From positions 1 through 45,462 of the forward strand of contig PWOI01000091.1 of NCBI GenBank assembly GCA_003557485.1: a stretch of DNA of 45,462 nucleotides, in the 5' to 3' direction. The notes under the pieces are model-generated. The model saw nothing but the letters and a program-made list of their open reading frames with translations, had not been told where the DNA came from and did not search any database. A program made the translations under genes and the position numbers. This stretch comes from Elusimicrobiota bacterium. Lineage in GTDB: Bacteria; CG03; SLGR01; PWQF01. The first letter of the stretch is position 1, and every line of letters starts with the position of its first letter. Positions 24,467-32,064 of this stretch are shown one piece after another.

Positions 24467-26185
24467 TCAGGCGCAGAGGCCGGTTTCATAAACCGCGCGT
24501 CGCAGAATGGTCAGTATTTCATCCGCAGTTTTTGCTTTTTCAACCAGTTCTTCCCTATTTCCCGCGTTGTCTACAACTCGTGAAATACCCCTCAGTATCT
24601 GCAACTGGTATTCCGGATCATCCTCCGGGGTAAAGACCATAAATATCAGATGCACTTCTTTTCCGTCGGGGGAGTTCCACTCAATACCCTGAATACTCCT
24701 TCCCATTAAAATCACGGGTCGGGAAAGACCCTTTAATCTGGCGTGAGGAAAGGAAACCCCTTCTCCCAGGGCGGTGGTCATCTGACTTTCGCGCTCCCTG
24801 ACCGCATCTACCAGAGATTCAGTAGAATAGCCGAGTATCTCCCTTCGAGCGCGGACACATAACTCTTCAATAGCCCCGTCTCTATGAGTAGCCTCAATAT
24901 CGGCAGAAATAGCATCTACCGGTAAAAAAGAGAGCCAGTCACAAGACTGAACTTCCTTAAGAACTTTTTTCATACCCGGACCGGCAATCATAGATGAAAG
25001 GACCGCCCCGAAAACGATAGCAACATAGACAGGGTCGGTGATAACCCTGTACTGCAGAGCAAGAAGTCCTATAACAATCTGCATCTGCCCGCCAGGTATA
25101 TGAGCCAGGGCTATAAACTTGCTGTGCGCGTGTTGCTGTTTTATAAGCCGGCCGCCAATGTAAGCCCCTATGTACCTTCCGAAAACGCCTGCAGCAAATA
25201 TGAAAAAGACCAGAAGAACATCAAAATCTCCTATAAAATCCAGTCTCAGCGCTATTGAGGCGAAAAAGACCGGAACAAGTACGGCATGAACCATTTCTGA
25301 AAATATCCTGCGAGTATTTTCCGATATCAGATCCGACTCCCCCGCTACTATACCGCCTATAAAAAAACCAAAAAGTGCATGTATTCCTATCCAGGTAGTA
25401 ATAGCGCCGCCGGCAAGACCGGCTAGGCATACAAGGGTAAGGGAGCCGGCAGGTTCCGGAACTTTTTTCTTTCTAAGAAAAAGGAGCATCCGGTTAAAAA
25501 TCCCTGGGCCCAGCCAGAGGCTTATACCGGCAAATGCGGCGGTAGCGGTCAATACAAAAAAGATACTCCCAACAGTGAATACAGCTTCGGTGAAGGCCCC
25601 GAGTATCAGGGCAAAAACAACCCAGCCGGCAACATCGTTTATTGTAAGGGCAGACATTATCAGAAGCCCCGTATCTGTACGGTATATTTTTAGCTCCTGC
25701 ATTATTTTAGCGGTAACCGGCAGAGCGCTTATCGTCATAATGGTTCCTATAAAAAGAGCAAAAACAAGAACCGTACTTCCGGGCCCTATGTACCGGCCCG
25801 GAAGAAAAAATACCAGGCCAAAGGCCAGCGCCATGGGTATTACAAGGTCGCTGACAGAAAGTATAAGTGCAGGTCCCCTCTGTCGCCAGGCAGTTGCCAG
25901 GTTGGTATCCAGCCCGGCATCCAGCATAAAGAAAAGGATACCTACCCAGGCAAAAGTATCCAGCATATTCATCTGAACTTCTTCTACAGGAAAGAGAAAT
26001 CCGTGCAGTCCTGGAAAAAGCCTCCCCAGAACAGTCACCCCCATTATAACCCCTACAAGTATTTCAGCCGTAATAGTAGGCTGACCCCGGCGACGGAATA
26101 TCTCTCCCAGACCCCGGGCAAGCCCCAGCAGAATTACTATCTGAATAAGGAATACAAGAATATTATGTTCGCCTATCTGGGTCAT
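24467..26185 (-). CDS. CPA2-type cation/H+ antiporter with C-terminal PTS EIIA-like domain
   Basis: 572 residues. About twelve membrane segments (to residue 408) with FFMLDAGLDTN and the antiporter Asn-Asp pair in TINDVAGWVV (Asn183, Asp184) place it in the KefB/NapA-like CPA2 group, exchanging Na+ or K+ for H+. Residues about 425-570 form a fructose/mannitol-type EIIA domain with GEGVSFPHARL, whose His481 matches the phosphorylated His of EIIA-2 and PtsN. This suggests control by phosphate state or by protein contacts. Cyanobacterial and proteobacterial antiporters with EIIA domains are known. ATGA overlap with the MrpG gene upstream shows coupled translation. Confidence 0.9.
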   Translation of the reverse strand: MTQIGEHNILVFLIQIVILLGLARGLGEIFRRRGQPTITAEILVGVIMGVTVLGRLFPGLHGFLFPVEEVQMNMLDTFAWVGILFFMLDAGLDTNLATAWRQRGPALILSVSDLVIPMALAFGLVFFLPGRYIGPGSTVLVFALFIGTIMTISALPVTAKIMQELKIYRTDTGLLIMSALTINDVAGWVVFALILGAFTEAVFTVGSIFFVLTATAAFAGISLWLGPGIFNRMLLFLRKKKVPEPAGSLTLVCLAGLAGGAITTWIGIHALFGFFIGGIVAGESDLISENTRRIFSEMVHAVLVPVFFASIALRLDFIGDFDVLLVFFIFAAGVFGRYIGAYIGGRLIKQQHAHSKFIALAHIPGGQMQIVIGLLALQYRVITDPVYVAIVFGAVLSSMIAGPGMKKVLKEVQSCDWLSFLPVDAISADIEATHRDGAIEELCVRARREILGYSTESLVDAVRERESQMTTALGEGVSFPHARLKGLSRPVILMGRSIQGIEWNSPDGKEVHLIFMVFTPEDDPEYQLQILRGISRVVDNAGNREELVEKAKTADEILTILRRAVYETGLCA

Positions 26186-27018
26186 CTGTTTTTGCCTATT
26201 ATTCGAACTCTTGTTATCAAGAGTCTTCTAATATCATCTATTTCTCCGGCCTTATGCCATTCATCATAGAAATCTTCCATGCGTACCACCTGAGCTATAA
26301 CCGCCAGAACCCTCAGGTAAAAATGCCACTGATCCTCTGTCCCGGCCATCGCAAAGACAGAAGAGACTTTGGGCGACTCGTTTGAAAACCATATTCCATT
26401 CTTTCCCCTTGCCACTACCATTTCAAAGCCCCCGGAGCCGTCTATTATTATATGGGGTATAGCAAATTCAGGTTTGAGAGCCGTAACCGCCTCCCTTTCT
26501 CTCTGGCGAAACCTTCTTGCTATTTCCCGGGGTGAGGAGTCCCGGGCCGTGGCTATTGGTTCACCTATAATTTCAAAAAGGCTGTCGCTGTTAATATGCT
26601 CATCTATGTCAAGTATTGTACATGTTTCAAATATCCTTACAAGCCTGTCTTTTTCAAACTGGTCCTTGCGCCTTGTTACATCCCATAGTTCCGACTCTAT
26701 TTCCCTACCCAGCAGACCATCGGCAGTTACCCTCTCAACTCTAATTCCTGAACTGTGGGCTGCCCGCGCTATGACATGGGCGGAAGCCGGATTTGTAAGA
26801 AGCACAAAAATCATACAGATAAGAGCTTTTGCCGCAAGAGGGCCGGGACCGGCATAAACTGCTGCGCCAATGAGAATAAAAGTGGTTCCTACGGTTACGG
26901 CTTTTGTCGCAGCCTGCAGCCTCGTGTATACATCGGGCATCCTAACAAGTCCGAGGCAGGCAAGGATATCATAAATTATTCCAATGCCTATAAGAGTGAA
27001 CCCTATATACTCATTCAT
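26182..27018 (-). CDS. MrpG/MnhG subunit fused to a PTS EIIA-like domain
   Basis: 278 residues from ATG 27018, which overlaps the mrpF stop by eight bases; a longer frame adds twelve residues with no support. Residues 1-95 are MrpG-like with three membrane segments (GIIYDILACLGLVRMPDVYTRL is split here as YDILACLGL and RMPDVYTRLQAATKA, the family hallmark). Normal MrpG ends soon after this. Here a linker (100-140) leads to an EIIA-2-like domain (about 143-270) with EFAIPHI, in which His189 aligns with the EIIA phosphorylation site, followed by VVARGKNGIWF. The Mrp complex exports Na+ in exchange for H+. This fusion could let a phosphorelay or a ligand control it. Confidence 0.88.
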   Translation of the reverse strand: MNEYIGFTLIGIGIIYDILACLGLVRMPDVYTRLQAATKAVTVGTTFILIGAAVYAGPGPLAAKALICMIFVLLTNPASAHVIARAAHSSGIRVERVTADGLLGREIESELWDVTRRKDQFEKDRLVRIFETCTILDIDEHINSDSLFEIIGEPIATARDSSPREIARRFRQREREAVTALKPEFAIPHIIIDGSGGFEMVVARGKNGIWFSNESPKVSSVFAMAGTEDQWHFYLRVLAVIAQVVRMEDFYDEWHKAGEIDDIRRLLITRVRIIGKNR

Positions 27019-27277
27019 CGAAATCTTTTCCTTCCAGGTACTTACCCAGGGCAAGACTTCCTATAAAACTCAGCAGAGCCCACCCTATGGCAACCGATAT
27101 GTAAAAATCCTCGCCGGTGAGAATACTTAAAAGCGTACAGAAACCCACCAGGATTATTCCCATAATTTCTATTGCCACCGCCCGGTCCGGAGCAGTAGGG
27201 CCTGATGCCATCCTGCGCAGGCAGAGAAAAATGCCCAATGTCAACAATATTAATCCGGCATATATAAATTCTGTCAT
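27011..27277 (-). CDS. mrpF: MrpF/MnhF subunit of Na+/H+ antiporter
   Basis: 88 residues with three membrane segments and the MrpF motif GPTAPDRAVAIEI after the first helix. This subunit forms part of the core of the multi-subunit Mrp antiporter and corresponds to MbhB in Mbh-type complexes. A GGAGG lies eleven bases before the ATG, and the stop overlaps the MrpG start. Confidence 0.92.
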   Translation of the reverse strand: MTEFIYAGLILLTLGIFLCLRRMASGPTAPDRAVAIEIMGIILVGFCTLLSILTGEDFYISVAIGWALLSFIGSLALGKYLEGKDFDE

Positions 27278-27280
27278 AGT

Positions 27281-27799
27281 TTAGTCATCCTCCTCAAAAA
27301 TCTTATGAAGATAGTACTCGAATTTTCCGGCTATCATACGCCCGGCTTCCGCTTCATCTACAGTTTCAACTCTCAGCCAATGTATATAAAGCACTCCGTC
27401 TTCTGTTGCCTCAACTGTCATTGTTCCCGGAGTGAGGGTTATACAATTTGAAAGAACAGTTATAGCAGCGCGATTTTTAAGCTTGGTGTGTATTTTTACT
27501 ATTCCAGGTTTTATAGGCAGTCCGGGATGTATAACCTGATAGGCCACATGCAAACTGGATTTGAGGCAGTAGTAAATAAATACCGGGACAAACCGTATTA
27601 CATACAACCACCTTCGGGGACGCAGTATTTCGGCAGGGTGTTCCGAAAAGCCTTTTCCGAATATTACAGCAACTAAAAACGAAGCAGCCAACCCGGCAGC
27701 AATACCCTGAATATACAGTCCATACGCTCTTGAATAAGGCCATACCAGCAGGCACCAAAGAAAAAAAGAAAGCAAAAATACTTCTATTCTGCTTTTCAA
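27281..27799 (-). CDS. mrpE: MrpE/MnhE subunit of Na+/H+ antiporter
   Basis: 172 residues. Two or three N-terminal membrane segments (FLLSFFLWCLLVW, YIQGIAAGLAASFLVAVIF) are followed by a cytoplasmic domain with LSNCITLTPGTMTVE and LYIHWL, the MrpE hallmark. The start is TTG at 27799, overlapping the mrpD stop (TTGA). It is the usual length for the family. Confidence 0.94.
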   Translation of the reverse strand: MKSRIEVFLLSFFLWCLLVWPYSRAYGLYIQGIAAGLAASFLVAVIFGKGFSEHPAEILRPRRWLYVIRFVPVFIYYCLKSSLHVAYQVIHPGLPIKPGIVKIHTKLKNRAAITVLSNCITLTPGTMTVEATEDGVLYIHWLRVETVDEAEAGRMIAGKFEYYLHKIFEEDD

Positions 27800-29289
27800 C
27801 GAAGGCTCCCCTCAACCCCTGCTCTTACCTGAGGCATAATGCTTAATCTTGCCGGCTCAATAATCCTTTCCCTCAAGACAGGAATAAACAGAAGCCAGAG
27901 CAGAATACACAAAGCTGAAAGAGACCAGATCGGTATCTTCATCAACAAGGGTATTCTTCCGGATATATTCCGGGCTTTCTTTCTTTTAATCCTGAAATTA
28001 ATTATATTGCTGCGCGTAAGGGAAATTAATGTATATACTGCGGCAGCTGAGGCAATCACACCTGCAGCAAAACCGGAATAAGTCCCGGATATGAAACAGG
28101 CCGCTATTATCATTGCCTTACTTATAAAACCGGCAAACGGAGGAACCCCGGCAAGCGAAAGGATTCCGGCATAAGAAACACCAGGAAAATCTCTGTCTCT
28201 TTTTTCTGGATATTCTGCAGCTCCTGATTTCAAAAAAATAAGCGGAGTGAATACTGCGTAATTCAGCAAATGAAAAATAGCCCCGCTGCCGGCGAGAAAA
28301 ACCGCGGCGGCGGAAGACTCCGAATAAATAAGATGCCACGCAAATCCAAATCCCAGCAATATATATCCAACCTGGGAAATGCTGTAATATGAAATTTTCC
28401 GTTTGTATTCTTTAGTTCCGGAAGCAGTCAGGGTACCGGCGGCAACTGAAAAAAGGCCTATCGCAGCTACTGCCGGACCGAGCCTTAAAGCCCCGGAGAA
28501 TACAGTGTTAACCGTTCTAAGAAGAGCATATATTCCCGTAGAGCTTATAAGAGCACCGGAGACGATGGCGGAAACCGGAGCCGGGGCGGCTGATAGGGCG
28601 TCAGGCTGCCATATATGTAAAGGAAAAGCTGCTGCCTTAAAAACAAAACCCGTTATAGCAAGGCCGGCGGCAAGATGAAGCGGGCTGAACGGATATACAG
28701 TTTCCAGTCCGGATATCACCTCTCCAAGGAGAGCCATATCAACCGTTCCGTAGAGAGCGTAGAGGAAAGCTATCCCAAAAAGGCTGACAGCCGAAGCGGC
28801 CGCTCCCAGTACAGCATATTTCAGAGCTGCGGTTAGTTCTTTCGCTCCGCAACCGAACCCCACAAGCACATACGAAGCTATGGCTGCCAGTTCTACATAT
28901 ACAAATCTGTTGAATATATCGCCGGCAAGAAGCGTGCCGTTTATTCCGGCAGTCATCATAAAAAATAATACATAATAACGATTACGGGACGTGTATGTCT
29001 TCATATAATTTATTGAAAAAAGCATCACTGATAAACCTACAAATGATACAGCGATAAGCATGAGCCACCCGAAAGAGTCAATATGCAGATTTATTCCCAC
29101 AGGGGAACTCCATCCCCCTATTTCATAGATACCTTCATAGCCGTAAAGTGCTGCAGCCATAAGAAAAACAATGGATGATGCAACTAAAGCAATAGAATCT
29201 GCCGATTTCAGCCACTTTCCAGGCAAAAGAGCAAGTATAAAACCTGCAGCAAGAGGAAAAGCAACTAAAATTGGAATAAGGTTATTCAC
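27796..29289 (-). CDS. mrpD: MrpD/MnhD antiporter-like subunit
   Basis: 497 residues, about 14 membrane segments, related to NuoM/NuoN. Seen: YVELAAIASYVLVG with the essential-Glu position of TM5, and FKAAAFPLHIWQPDALSAAP, with Lys and the His/Asp-rich loop of the proton path. In the absence of a full MrpA in this operon, it is the only complete antiporter-type subunit here and would be the ion-pumping core. GTG start at 29289 overlaps the mrpC stop (GTGA), and its stop overlaps the mrpE start. Confidence 0.94.
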   Translation of the reverse strand: MNNLIPILVAFPLAAGFILALLPGKWLKSADSIALVASSIVFLMAAALYGYEGIYEIGGWSSPVGINLHIDSFGWLMLIAVSFVGLSVMLFSINYMKTYTSRNRYYVLFFMMTAGINGTLLAGDIFNRFVYVELAAIASYVLVGFGCGAKELTAALKYAVLGAAASAVSLFGIAFLYALYGTVDMALLGEVISGLETVYPFSPLHLAAGLAITGFVFKAAAFPLHIWQPDALSAAPAPVSAIVSGALISSTGIYALLRTVNTVFSGALRLGPAVAAIGLFSVAAGTLTASGTKEYKRKISYYSISQVGYILLGFGFAWHLIYSESSAAAVFLAGSGAIFHLLNYAVFTPLIFLKSGAAEYPEKRDRDFPGVSYAGILSLAGVPPFAGFISKAMIIAACFISGTYSGFAAGVIASAAAVYTLISLTRSNIINFRIKRKKARNISGRIPLLMKIPIWSLSALCILLWLLFIPVLRERIIEPARLSIMPQVRAGVEGSLR

Positions 29290-29645
29290 GTTTTTTCCTC
29301 TTCCTGCTTTTTCTTTATTTCATCAATATTATAGGTGCCGTAAATGTGATACAATCTCAGTGCTATAGCAATCATAAGAGCCATAACACTTAAGCCTATT
29401 ACTATGGAAGTAACAACCATAGCCTGCGGAAAAGGATCAACCGACAATTCCATAATTTTCCCGTGAGATGTATGCCGGGTAATGATTGGGGCAAGCCCCT
29501 CTTTCCTGTACCCGACGAGCACCAGAAAAAGATTTACGGCGCTTTCAATAATAGAGACCGATATAATAATCTTTATTATATTCCGCTGCGTAAGAAGACC
29601 AAAAAGCCCTACCAGAAAAAGAACGGAAGTCAAAGTATAGAGCAT
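29286..29645 (-). CDS. mrpC: MrpC/MnhC (NuoK-like) subunit
   Basis: 119 residues from ATG 29645. The start was chosen because GGAGGAGG lies just upstream and the ATG shares one base with the mrpB stop; the frame is open 29 further codons but these lie inside mrpB. Three membrane segments, with RNIIKIIISVSIIESAVNLF and DPFPQAMVVTSIVIG, are the marks of MrpC/NuoK proteins, which carry conserved acidic residues in the membrane. Confidence 0.93.
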   Translation of the reverse strand: MLYTLTSVLFLVGLFGLLTQRNIIKIIISVSIIESAVNLFLVLVGYRKEGLAPIITRHTSHGKIMELSVDPFPQAMVVTSIVIGLSVMALMIAIALRLYHIYGTYNIDEIKKKQEEEKT

Positions 29646-30112
29646 CAGTCCTCCTCCATCGTTTTCATCTCTGTATCTTTTCCGACACGAAGGGCGCTTA
29701 TGAACAGTATAACAAGAAAAATTGAGGCGCATATCTTTATGCCTATTGCAAAATTATTAATCATTACCGTCCCCGCGCTGAAGAGCCGTAATTCCTGCCC
29801 GGGAAAGATCTGATTAAGAAAATTCAAAAAGAAAACCCTGGCAAAAATCAAACCTGCAAATGCGGTCAAAAGAAAAATAAAAGCGCCGGAAGCATCAAGT
29901 TTTTTGGCAAAAACATAAGGCATGCGTTTCAAAGCCGCAAGTTTACCCCGGGCAAGTAGAGCAAGGATAAACGAACAGGCAAGAACTACTCCACCGGGAA
30001 AACCGCCGCCCGGGGAAAGATGTCCGTATGCTATAAGATGAACTCCATAAAGAAAAATAAACGGTGAAACCCATCTTGATATAATTACTGCTATCAGGCT
30101 ACGGTCTTTCAA
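29645..30112 (-). CDS. mrpB: MrpB/MnhB subunit
   Basis: 155 residues, four membrane segments, with GHLSPGGGFPGGVV, the MnhB signature. The TTG start at 30112 overlaps the upstream gene stop (TTGA). It corresponds to MbhF in Mbh-type complexes. Confidence 0.93.
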   Translation of the reverse strand: MKDRSLIAVIISRWVSPFIFLYGVHLIAYGHLSPGGGFPGGVVLACSFILALLARGKLAALKRMPYVFAKKLDASGAFIFLLTAFAGLIFARVFFLNFLNQIFPGQELRLFSAGTVMINNFAIGIKICASIFLVILFISALRVGKDTEMKTMEED

Positions 30113-30684
30113 GCTGTATCCCCCCTGCTTACCTCATCACCAGCGGAAATATTCCTTCCCCTTTTTCTCAACAGGGCAATTCCGCCCAGTACCGCTGTAA
30201 ATATTACGGTTGCTTCACCAAGTGTATCATACGCCCTGAAATCCAGGAGTATGGCCGTAACCAGATTTGACGCACCGGTAGAATGCAATCCATATTCTAT
30301 ATAAAAAATTGAGGGTGCATATTGTACCCTGCCCATCACAGCGTCTCCGAAAGCAGGAAATAGCCTGAGTGAAAAAGCAAAGACAAAAGATGTAAGAAGG
30401 ACTACAGCACCGGCAACTGCAGTACGGGTTTTTGAACAACAGCCGGCAGTAAGCCTCAGTCCCACACCAATGGTAACCCTGATTAGAAGAACAAGAGAAA
30501 CAACCTCAACAACTATCTGGGTAATTGCAAGGTCAGGAGCGCCCATAATAAGGTATGCAATACTTCCGCCGAAACCCAATGCCCCGATAGCTATTATGGC
30601 GGAAATAAGTTCGTCGGTAAAAAGCGCCACAACAGAAGATATTATCATAAATACGAGGATGGAAATAAGGAGGGATTCGGTCAT
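30109..30684 (-). CDS. MrpA C-terminal-like subunit (MbhD+MbhE fusion; DUF4040)
   Basis: 191 residues, five or six membrane segments. Residues 1-75 match the DUF4040/MbhD segment of MrpA (MGAPDLAITQIVVEVVSLVL, Asp51 and Glu60); residues about 115-180 match the MbhE-like part (ASNLVTAILLDFRAYDTLGE). In a standard mrp operon these lie at the end of MrpA, an 800-residue NuoL-like protein; here the NuoL-like part is missing and the gene is stand-alone, as in Mbh, Mbs and some group-2-like Mrp complexes. It is the first gene of the ion operon, 92 bases after the -10 box. There is no clear ribosome site before its ATG; a six-codon frame (30681-30701) ends in overlap with it. Confidence 0.88.
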   Translation of the reverse strand: MTESLLISILVFMIISSVVALFTDELISAIIAIGALGFGGSIAYLIMGAPDLAITQIVVEVVSLVLLIRVTIGVGLRLTAGCCSKTRTAVAGAVVLLTSFVFAFSLRLFPAFGDAVMGRVQYAPSIFYIEYGLHSTGASNLVTAILLDFRAYDTLGEATVIFTAVLGGIALLRKRGRNISAGDEVSRGDTA

Positions 30685-30775
30685 GGGTTTAGTGCTTTCA
30701 TTATTTATTTAATCAGGAAGGATTTCCCTCCCCGAACTTACTCTGATTTTTTTGCTGAATTTATCTGCAGGCAAA

Positions 30776-30804
30776 ATTATTCCCCTATTCCGATTTGCTG
30801 TCAA
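30776..30804 (-). promoter_or_regulatory. Strong sigma70-type promoter for the ion-transport operon
   Basis: On the minus strand a perfect TTGACA (30799-30804), a 17-base spacer and AATAAT (30776-30781). Transcription would begin near 30769 and the leader would be about 85 bases. It is the only convincing promoter ahead of the ten genes from 30684 to 19981, which overlap or are separated by fewer than 20 bases. Confidence 0.7.
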
Positions 30805-30888
30805 AAGAATACAAATTTTTCAGGGAATATTCAAGTATAAGGAAAATTAAGAAGAGATAAATAAGGAAGGATTTAAGACAGGTTCTTT

Positions 30889-32064
30889 TTATTCAGAAAC
30901 TCTGAACTGGACTTCGTCTATGAAAACAATCCCCTCCTTGTTGGATACATTCCACTCATCAAACATTATATTAAATTGTTTTATGGACGTTTTATCTAAA
31001 CCATCGAAATCATTTAATGGTATAACATATTCATTCCAATTAGTAGTTATGTCTTCAACAACCTCATCGCGGGTATCTGTTTCATCCACTAATTCTAATC
31101 TGATATTCTCGGGATTTTCCCCGGCGCTGCTGGCTTTTATATAAAAACTAAGGTAATTGTAATCTGATAAATCAACTTCCTGTTCATCACCCCCGTCTCC
31201 ACCACCGCCAAATAACATCCAAACTCCACCCCATGAGCCTTCAACATCGTACTCTATTCTCATAGAATTAGGATAACTTACATATTCCGATTCATCATAA
31301 TATTCACTGGCTCCTCCCATTGCTCCGTTATTGCCTCCCAGAGCGTTACGGCCCCATTTATCCCCGAAGTGGTCTATTCGCAAAATATCCTTGGGATCAT
31401 CGGTAAACATAAGCTCGTCTATATAAAGTATTGCGTCCTTAGGAAAATCATTAACTTCCGCATAGGCCTCTTCAAAAACAAACGATATTACATCAACGTT
31501 TTCAAAACTGTCCAGGTTAGCAAAAGCTTCCAGAGGTATTTTCACTTGCTGATATTCATCGGTAACCCCTCCGTCAAGGTAATCATTAATATAAAGTAAA
31601 GACTTTCTTCTGTCAGCATCCAAACTGCGGTTTTCAAGCTCTATTTTTACAGGTATATTATCAGTAGAGCCCTTAACCTGGAAACTGAGATAGGTATATG
31701 TGGTTATATCAACACCGGACTCGTCACCGGTAAGAGTGAAAAAGACTCCTGCCCAATCATCTGGTCCGGAAACATCATAATCCAGAGCCAGGCAGTAATC
31801 GCCTACTTTAGCATGCTCTGAATCATAATTCATTTCTATGGATCCGTGATCATCCATTTTTTCAATTACACCGCCCCAATAATTTTGTCCCTGTATGTGA
31901 TCAAAATCATCTATTAAGTTTTCGGGAACATCCGGCGGTAAAACTGTGGCTGTAGCCGTTATGGATGAAGAAACGACAGCATCGCCATATAAACTTGTAG
32001 GTTGGAATAATGCTGTAAGCAGTACTATTGTCGCTGATATCTTTATTATTTCCGGTAGTTTCAA
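30889..32064 (-). CDS. Exported protein with two carbohydrate-binding-like domains
   Basis: 391 residues with a signal peptide (about 1-27). Two similar beta-sandwich units follow, about 45-225 and 228-391: each begins with an acidic opener (LIDDFDH, RIDHFGDKWG), then a Gly/Trp patch (YWGGVI, SWGGVWMLF), YLSFQVKG or YLSFYIKA, an IPLEAF or IPLNDF strand, and ends with a YIDEL or FIDEV strand. This is the pattern of CBM11/CIA30-like, galactose-binding-fold domains that bind glycans or act as lectins; no catalytic residues are evident. TTG start at 32064 with GGGGAGG six bases upstream. It is the last gene of the surface operon. Confidence 0.78.
   Translation of the reverse strand: MKLPEIIKISATIVLLTALFQPTSLYGDAVVSSSITATATVLPPDVPENLIDDFDHIQGQNYWGGVIEKMDDHGSIEMNYDSEHAKVGDYCLALDYDVSGPDDWAGVFFTLTGDESGVDITTYTYLSFQVKGSTDNIPVKIELENRSLDADRRKSLLYINDYLDGGVTDEYQQVKIPLEAFANLDSFENVDVISFVFEEAYAEVNDFPKDAILYIDELMFTDDPKDILRIDHFGDKWGRNALGGNNGAMGGASEYYDESEYVSYPNSMRIEYDVEGSWGGVWMLFGGGGDGGDEQEVDLSDYNYLSFYIKASSAGENPENIRLELVDETDTRDEVVEDITTNWNEYVIPLNDFDGLDKTSIKQFNIMFDEWNVSNKEGIVFIDEVQFRVSE

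Noticed and set aside
26369-26857. Plus-strand 162-residue frame opposite the MrpG-EIIA gene
   Set aside because: The minus-strand frame contains clear MrpG and EIIA motifs; the plus frame has none.
30681-30701. Six-codon leader peptide (MKALNP) overlapping the first ion-operon gene
   Set aside because: An ATGA overlap exists, but the frame is too short and its own ribosome site is poor, so chance cannot be excluded.
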